DNA from: Paenisporosarcina indica
GTDB lineage: Bacteria; Bacillota; Bacilli; Bacillales_A; Planococcaceae
Reading direction: 5' to 3'
Length of the DNA: 64,000 nt
NCBI RefSeq assembly: GCF_001939075.1
Contig: NZ_MPTA01000006.1
Span: 62,001 to 126,000, forward strand
How positions within the stretch are numbered: the first letter of the stretch is position 1; each line of letters begins with the position of its first letter. Below the pieces are notes generated by a model. The model was given only the letters and a program-made list of their open reading frames with translations. It did no database searches and had not been told where the DNA came from. Shown here piece after piece: positions 58,545 through 64,000 of this stretch. The translations under genes were made by a program, and so were the position numbers.

Positions 58545-58575
58545 ATCATATACAAGTTGGTCAAGGAAGGTCAAA
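58545..58575 (-). promoter_or_regulatory. clpP promoter overlapped by a CtsR operator
   Basis: On the minus strand TTGACC (-35, 58569-58574) and TATGAT (-10, 58545-58550) are 18 bases apart. The heptad repeat GGTCAAG-GAA-GGTCAAA (58559-58575, plus strand) matches the CtsR consensus in 13 of 14 positions and covers the -35 region, so CtsR would block the promoter until heat or stress. Confidence 0.85.
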
Positions 58576-58639
58576 TATTTTGCACAAAAAACTTTAGTTG
58601 AATTGTTTTCATTAACTTTGTATAATAGGGAAGTCGCTC

Positions 58640-58711
58640 GCCCTCGTGGTGCAATGGATAGCACGTGAGCCTCCGAAGCTTTAGATGTGAGTTCGATTCT
58701 CGCCGAGGGCA
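58640..58711 (+). tRNA. tRNA-Arg (anticodon CCG)
   Basis: A 72-base cloverleaf with acceptor GCCCTCG/CGAGGGC, D-arm GTGC/GCAC, anticodon loop CTCCGAA (CCG) and T-arm GTGAG-TTCGATT-CTCGC. CCA is not encoded. Divergent from clpP, as in B. subtilis where a tRNA-Arg lies next to clpP. It reads CGG codons. Confidence 0.95.
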
Positions 58712-58727
58712 TCAAATATAGGATAAT

Positions 58728-58787
58728 AAAGGACTGGAGGTTAGAAATTTTGGTAATACCAAAATTTGCCCAAGTCCTTTTTATTTT
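58728..58787 (+). terminator. Terminator of the tRNA gene
   Basis: The outer stem AAAGGACT/AGTCCTTT and the inner AAATTTTGGT/ACCAAAATTT, then TTATTTTT. Confidence 0.8.
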
Positions 58788-58950
58788 TCAATTTAGTATA
58801 TGAAAACATTCGATTATCGAATCACGCTTCATTCTTTTCGGTGCAAAACGCAATCAATGCAGAAAAAACAGCAGTTGCTGTATTTGTTGCATTTATGAAT
58901 GAAAAACCTTCAACTGGGAGTTAGCACTCTGAAAAAGTTCTTTCATTCTA

Positions 58951-58997
58951 AACAAACGAGCCTTCCCTCGACAAAATCGCGGGAAGGCTCGTTTGTT
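58951..58997. terminator. Terminator hairpin after crh
   Basis: A 17-bp perfect stem AACAAACGAGCCTTCCC / GGGAAGGCTCGTTTGTT, related to the hairpin at 55975. It would end the whiA-crh transcript on the minus strand. Confidence 0.85.
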
Positions 58998-59138
58998 ATT
59001 TGTACACAATCTACTGTATTAGATGGTATCACTATTCCCAGACGCATTTCAAGAGATAGCCGAATAGGGAATACTTATTCCAGTCTATAATGGTGCACTT
59101 TTTCAGTGCCCTCCTGGAAGTCGAAGGGATTTTTTTAT

Positions 59139-59396
59139 CTATTCTTCTTTTTGAATCATTGCGATTAAGCCAGCTACGGCTTGTTCCTCATCGGATCCAT
59201 CTGCACTAATAATAACTGTAGAACCTTTACTAATAGCTAAGCTCATGATTCCCATGATACTTTTCGCGTTTACTTTTTTCTCATCTTTTTGAAGATACAC
59301 ATCTGCTTGGTAACGATTTGCATCTTGTACAAACAGAGCAGCTTGTCGTGCTTGCAAGCCTGATTTTAATTCTACTTTTACTTGTTGTTCCACCAT
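59139..59396 (-). CDS. crh: HPr-like catabolite repression protein Crh
   Basis: The 85-residue HPr-fold protein has Gln at position 15 where HPr has the phospho-His, and keeps Ser46 (KSIMGIM), the HPr-kinase target. That combination is Crh, which is a CcpA corepressor but not a PTS phosphocarrier. It closes the rapZ-yvcK-whiA-crh cluster. Confidence 0.93.
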   Translation of the reverse strand: MVEQQVKVELKSGLQARQAALFVQDANRYQADVYLQKDEKKVNAKSIMGIMSLAISKGSTVIISADGSDEEQAVAGLIAMIQKEE

Positions 59397-59469
59397 TCTT
59401 TTATGCCCCCTAAGCTCATTCCGTACTTGTATTGTTACTTATGTTAGCTGAAATGGACCATTCTCACAA

Positions 59470-60426
59470 CTATCTTTTAACTTTATCATAAGCCACGCCA
59501 CCGCGGAGTCCATCAGCGATTTCATCTAGTTTACGCAATCGATGATTAATACCCGATTTACTAACAGTGCCTGCCGATACCATTTCGCCTAGCTCTTTTA
59601 ATGTCACGTCTTGATATTCAACGCGCAGACGTGCGACTTCTCGCAGTTTTTCAGGTAATTGATCAATCCCAATTGCATTATCAATAAATCGAATATTTTC
59701 AACTTGCCGCACGGCTGCACCGATTGTTTTATTTAAATTTGCAGTTTCACAATTCACGAGTCGATTTACGCTATTTCTCATATCCCGAACGATTCTGACG
59801 TCTTCAAATTTCAAAAGTGCATAATGAGCACCGCTAATGCTTAAGAAATCCGAAATCTTTTCAGCCTCTTTCAAATACGACACGAACCCTTTTTTGCGTT
59901 CAATCGTTTTTGCATTTAACCCAAATCCATTCATTAGGTCTACGAGTGCCTCACTGTGATCTTTATATAAAGAATAAATTTCTAAATGATAAGCTGAAGT
60001 CTCTGGATTATTGACAGATCCTCCAGCTAAAAATGCCCCTCGTAAATAGGCACGCTTGCAACACTTCTTCTTGACCAACTCAGATGAAATCGTACGATTA
60101 AATTGAAAATCCTCTGAGATGATTTTCAAGTCTTCCAGCAAAGCTTTTGCTCCGTCACGTACGCGACATATATATACATTATTTTTCTTTAAACGCATCT
60201 TTTTACGTACCAATAATTCCACTTGGTATGGATACAAATGTTTCATTAAAGTATATAAACGTCTGGCAATTGCTGCATTTTCTGTTTGAACGTCTAAACT
60301 TAAACTCCGATTGGCAAATGAAAGTGCACCATTCATTCGAATGAGTGCCGACAATTCTGCTTTCGCACAACAAGGTATTATGTCAGATTGCGTCATTTCT
60401 TTTTTGGTTTCCGATGCAAATGACAT
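59470..60426 (-). CDS. whiA: WhiA-family DNA-binding protein
   Basis: The 318-residue protein has an N-terminal LAGLIDADG-like part (with [20 protein letters not shown]) and a C-terminal helix-turn-helix ([20 protein letters not shown]). WhiA affects cell division and chromosome segregation in Bacillus. The usual catalytic residues of homing endonucleases are not kept. Between yvcK and crh. Confidence 0.94.
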   Translation of the reverse strand: MSFASETKKEMTQSDIIPCCAKAELSALIRMNGALSFANRSLSLDVQTENAAIARRLYTLMKHLYPYQVELLVRKKMRLKKNNVYICRVRDGAKALLEDLKIISEDFQFNRTISSELVKKKCCKRAYLRGAFLAGGSVNNPETSAYHLEIYSLYKDHSEALVDLMNGFGLNAKTIERKKGFVSYLKEAEKISDFLSISGAHYALLKFEDVRIVRDMRNSVNRLVNCETANLNKTIGAAVRQVENIRFIDNAIGIDQLPEKLREVARLRVEYQDVTLKELGEMVSAGTVSKSGINHRLRKLDEIADGLRGGVAYDKVKR

Positions 60427-60452
60427 AGAAGTTTCCCCCTTTCGAGCGAATG

Positions 60453-61445
60453 TTAGATAGACTGTTGCTTAATTGCTTCTTCCCTATCCTCCGCATAATG
60501 GACAAGCCACTCCGCAACTTTTGTTGCTTCATGTCTAATCGCTCCATCTTGGATGGTCGCGATATCTTTTTTGACCACTGTTATTCCTAATTTTTTTAAT
60601 TGAGATTCATCATAACTTACCGGCCTTGATTGTTCTTGTTCATAGATTTTTTGAACGGACAAAGGCACCTCGTCTGTATTAAGTAAAATAGTATGAATAA
60701 AGGGAGCTCCCATATGTACCATTAGTGCTCGAACATGATCAGCCGCAGAATAGTTATGAGTTTCTCCAGCTTGTGTCATTAGATTACATATATATACGTT
60801 TGGTGCTTTTGACTGAAGAATCGCTTTTTGAATGCCCTGAACTAATAAATTCGGTAATATACTAGTATATAAACTTCCAGGTCCAAATACGAGTAAATCG
60901 GCTTTTTGAATGGCTTTAATTGTATCAGGTAGTGGTTCAACATCATTTGGTGTCAAAAATACACGCTGAATTCGTTGTTTATAGGTGGGGATTTTGGATT
61001 CTCCTGTCACAATCGTTCCATCTTCCAGCTCTGCATGTAGCGTAATCCGTTGATTGGCAGCGGGCAGAATCGTGCCATGTACATTTAGTACGCGACTCAT
61101 TTCACGAATTGCATGGGAAAAGTCTCCCGTTATGTCGGTCAATGCAGTTAACATTAAGTTTCCTAGTGAATGTCCTGCTAAATCTTCTGATTGACTAAAA
61201 CGATATTGGAACATTTCTTCTACTAATGGCTCCACATCCGATAATGCTGCCATTACTTTTCTTATATCTCCCGGTGGGGGAATATCGTAATCATCTCGAA
61301 GTCTACCAGAGCTTCCACCATCATCCGCAACCGTAACAATTGCAGTAATGTCAATAGGGAATTTCTTTAACCCTCGAAGTAATGTGGATAAACCCGTTCC
61401 CCCGCCGATTATGACGATTCGCTTACGGCGTTTGGAACGTGCCAT
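60453..61445 (-). CDS. yvcK: YvcK-family UDP-sugar-binding regulator
   Basis: The 330-residue protein has the CofD/YvcK fold with [20 protein letters not shown] and [14 protein letters not shown], and [11 protein letters not shown]. YvcK binds UDP-GlcNAc and is needed for growth on gluconeogenic carbon and for placing PBP1. Five bases after rapZ. Confidence 0.94.
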   Translation of the reverse strand: MARSKRRKRIVIIGGGTGLSTLLRGLKKFPIDITAIVTVADDGGSSGRLRDDYDIPPPGDIRKVMAALSDVEPLVEEMFQYRFSQSEDLAGHSLGNLMLTALTDITGDFSHAIREMSRVLNVHGTILPAANQRITLHAELEDGTIVTGESKIPTYKQRIQRVFLTPNDVEPLPDTIKAIQKADLLVFGPGSLYTSILPNLLVQGIQKAILQSKAPNVYICNLMTQAGETHNYSAADHVRALMVHMGAPFIHTILLNTDEVPLSVQKIYEQEQSRPVSYDESQLKKLGITVVKKDIATIQDGAIRHEATKVAEWLVHYAEDREEAIKQQSI

Positions 61446-61449
61446 TCCA

Positions 61450-62337
61450 TCAACCCTTTCTATGATTAATATCTCTGTGCGTAATTACAGTTTGATAATC
61501 TACTTTAAACAGTTTCGCGAAGTATTCCGTTAAGGTAACAGAACGATGTTGACCACCTGTACATCCGAATGCGATGACAAGTTGTCGTTTTCCTTCGCGT
61601 TTATACTGAGGTATCATATATGTCAGTAAATCAGTCAATTTTTCAAGTAACACCTGAGTTTCAGACCATTTTAATACATATCCAGAAACATCAGAATCCA
61701 ATCCCGTCTTAGGACGTAATTCTTCTATATAATAAGGATTCGGCAAGAACCTTACATCAAATACTAAATCGGCATCAATCGGCAGACCATGTTTATATCC
61801 AAATGACATTACATTGACCGTAAAAGTAGAATTGCCTATTTGAGAAAACTCTTCCTGGATTTTTTCTCGTAGTTCTTTTGGTTTGTATTTAGAGGTATTG
61901 TAGATGAACTGTGCTCTTCCTTTTAGCTCTGATAGCAGCAGTCGTTCTTTTGCAATCCCTTCCAATGGCAGACCCGCAGGTGCTAAAGGATGAGAACGAC
62001 GTGTTTCTTTGTAACGTCTTACAAGTGTTTCGTCGTCTGCTTCTAAAAACAAAATCTTTGGTGAAACGTCACTTTTTTTGCCCAGATCGTCTAGAGCACC
62101 AATCAAAGAATCAAATAAATCGCCACCGCGCATATCCATAACTGCGGCAATTCGGTTCATATTTTTTCCCGACTCTCTCATCAACTTTAAAAACGTCATT
62201 AATAGAGCAGGCGGCAAGTTATCGATACAGAAAAACCCGAGATCCTCGAAACTTTGAATGGCTACTGTTTTCCCAGCTCCTGACATGCCGGTAATAATAA
62301 CAAATTCCGAATCTTGAGTTCTTTGTGTTTCCATCAT
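61450..62337 (-). CDS. rapZ: RapZ-family nucleotide-binding protein (YvcJ)
   Basis: The 295-residue P-loop protein has Walker A GMSGAGKT (17-24) and the C-terminal [18 protein letters not shown]. In enterics RapZ senses glucosamine-6-phosphate through small RNAs; in Bacillus YvcJ hydrolyses GTP and affects competence. It overlaps the NUDIX gene by four bases. Confidence 0.94.
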   Translation of the reverse strand: MMETQRTQDSEFVIITGMSGAGKTVAIQSFEDLGFFCIDNLPPALLMTFLKLMRESGKNMNRIAAVMDMRGGDLFDSLIGALDDLGKKSDVSPKILFLEADDETLVRRYKETRRSHPLAPAGLPLEGIAKERLLLSELKGRAQFIYNTSKYKPKELREKIQEEFSQIGNSTFTVNVMSFGYKHGLPIDADLVFDVRFLPNPYYIEELRPKTGLDSDVSGYVLKWSETQVLLEKLTDLLTYMIPQYKREGKRQLVIAFGCTGGQHRSVTLTEYFAKLFKVDYQTVITHRDINHRKG

Positions 62338-62810
62338 TGTTTCTCTCCCTCATATGACACTTGGATTTCTTCTTTAATTAACTCAAAATCTGAGGTGTAT
62401 ACAAATGTCCCATATTGAACTCCACTACCTGTGACTGCATATTGCAAATTTGTGCGATCGCCTTCTGCCATTGGCAAATGGACCAAAGATTCCACTGGGT
62501 GCCATTCTAAGACACCTTCAGTTGTTATGTCAAAGGGAATTCCTTCTAAATCATGGGCGACAAACGTAAATAGCATCCACTCATTCTTTACTTGTTCTTC
62601 GTCAAGAACAACCATGGTATAAACACCTTTTAAATGAGGATTGATCGGCGTTGTATTTGTTTCTTCGGAAAATTCACGAATGGCTGCTTGATAAATAGAC
62701 TCACCCGGCTCCATTTTTCCACCAGGTGCTACATACCAATCTCTACGTGGTTTCTTCAACAAAAGGACTTGATTATCTTTTAATACGATTAAGTTTGCTA
62801 TACGTTGCAC
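62334..62810 (-). CDS. NUDIX hydrolase (YvcI-like)
   Basis: The 158-residue protein has the Nudix box [20 protein letters not shown] (Gx5Ex7REUxEExGU type; the residue after the EE differs slightly). Probably hydrolyses a nucleoside diphosphate derivative; substrate unknown. First gene of the yvcI-rapZ-yvcK-whiA-crh cluster. Confidence 0.88.
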   Translation of the reverse strand: MQRIANLIVLKDNQVLLLKKPRRDWYVAPGGKMEPGESIYQAAIREFSEETNTTPINPHLKGVYTMVVLDEEQVKNEWMLFTFVAHDLEGIPFDITTEGVLEWHPVESLVHLPMAEGDRTNLQYAVTGSGVQYGTFVYTSDFELIKEEIQVSYEGEKQ

Positions 62811-63303
62811 ATTCTACACTCCACATCCATGTAAACTCACTAGGTCTATTATACAACTTAGAAGGTCAGCATATCAAAAAAAGTGTAGCAATATCACACT
62901 CATAAGACTAAACGTTGTTTGCAAAGAAATTGCCTTCTTAAATTCTAAATAGTTATTAATCAAATAAGGGTTTATACACTCTGTTTCTTTATCGCGCATT
63001 TGCGCTACCGCTGGCTCCAGGTGAGCCAACATGTAAGAAGAGCACATACTAGTGGGTCACATTCTTCATGCCCCTGCGCAAGCTCGTCGCAGAAAAGCTG
63101 TGCTCTTGCGGCAATGCGCTCTCATTCTTAAATGCCATCAGCAAGTTTTTTAACATAGTCTACAAAAAAAGGCTGCTACGTCGATTTTCATCGCGCAACA
63201 GCCTGTCAAAATATTGCTATAAAAAAGGGGGTCAATTTACTATCTTTAATATACATCATCATTATTGCAATGGTGTTACAGATGGATTAAAGAAAGATTA
63301 AAA
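62811..63303. other. Intergenic region with repeat-like sequence and trxB terminator
   Basis: It holds a GC-richer stretch (about 62990-63130; GCGCATTTGCGCTACC and GTGCTCTTGCGGC) of repeat type, and a hairpin at 63170-63204 (AGGCTG/CAGCCT) that probably terminates trxB. No gene. Confidence 0.5.
63170..63204. terminator. Terminator of trxB
   Basis: A short AGGCTG/CAGCCT stem with an inner CGAT.../ATCG pair; A's precede it, giving T's on the minus strand after trxB. Confidence 0.6.

Positions 63304-64000
<697 letters not shown>

Overview
The window is about 38% GC by eye and comes from a spore-forming Bacillales bacterium. A member of the Planococcaceae/Caryophanaceae (Paenisporosarcina, Psychrobacillus, Sporosarcina or Lysinibacillus type) is my inference. 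The clues are CotF-type coat proteins, Crh, CggR, a CtsR-type operator at clpP, and the Bacillus-like chromosomal order trxB-yvcI-rapZ-yvcK-whiA-crh / clpP / cggR-gapA-pgk-tpiA-gpmI-eno / secG-est-rnr-smpB-ssrA.

The right part (43.7-64 kb) is this conserved core. It reads almost entirely on the minus strand and is compact, with clear terminators. It holds the lower glycolysis operon under CggR, trans-translation and RNA decay (rnr, smpB, ssrA), ClpP, a tRNA-Arg(CCG), the rapZ-yvcK-whiA-crh regulatory cluster and the C-terminal part of thioredoxin reductase.

The part left of ssrA is accessory. Remnants of the tmRNA 3' end lie as direct repeats at 2637, 32099 and 38102, with the functional ssrA end at 43686. 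They mark successive insertions of integrative elements into ssrA. The newest island (38.1-43.7 kb) carries a frameshifted tyrosine recombinase next to ssrA, a Thoeris-like antiphage operon (TIR protein, two-TM/macro-domain effector, ThsB-type TIR-like protein) and a second separate TIR protein. The next island (32.1-38.1 kb) carries an AAA+ ATPase overlapping a DUF6414-like protein, one copy of a duplicated unknown two-gene cassette, a fragment of an MFS gene, a polytopic membrane protein and an integrase relic.

The long stretch from 2.6 to 32.1 kb mixes metabolic genes with mobile debris. The metabolic genes are a SwrC-type RND pump, a PTS IIC-like permease, coat proteins with a broken adhB, a royal-jelly-family protein, an SgrR-like regulator facing an MFS transporter, the 5-oxoprolinase operon pxpBCA with an NRAMP-like permease, a flavoprotein/2Fe-2S pair, an LD-carboxypeptidase, a DinB protein, a CoiA-like protein and a GNAT enzyme. 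The debris includes IS1182 and IS256 remnants, three related ~100-bp inverted-repeat elements, REP-like hairpins, a 524-bp inverted-repeat element, decayed integrases and a groEL 3' fragment. The far left holds a Wzz/tyrosine-kinase-like fusion and a partial FemAB/CelD-like acetyltransferase, which suggests a surface polysaccharide locus beyond the edge.

The best candidates for something undescribed are the AAA+/DUF6414 pair, the duplicated two-gene cassette bracketed by hairpins, and the Thoeris-like operon with an additional TIR protein in the same island. All family assignments are by eye; no search was run.
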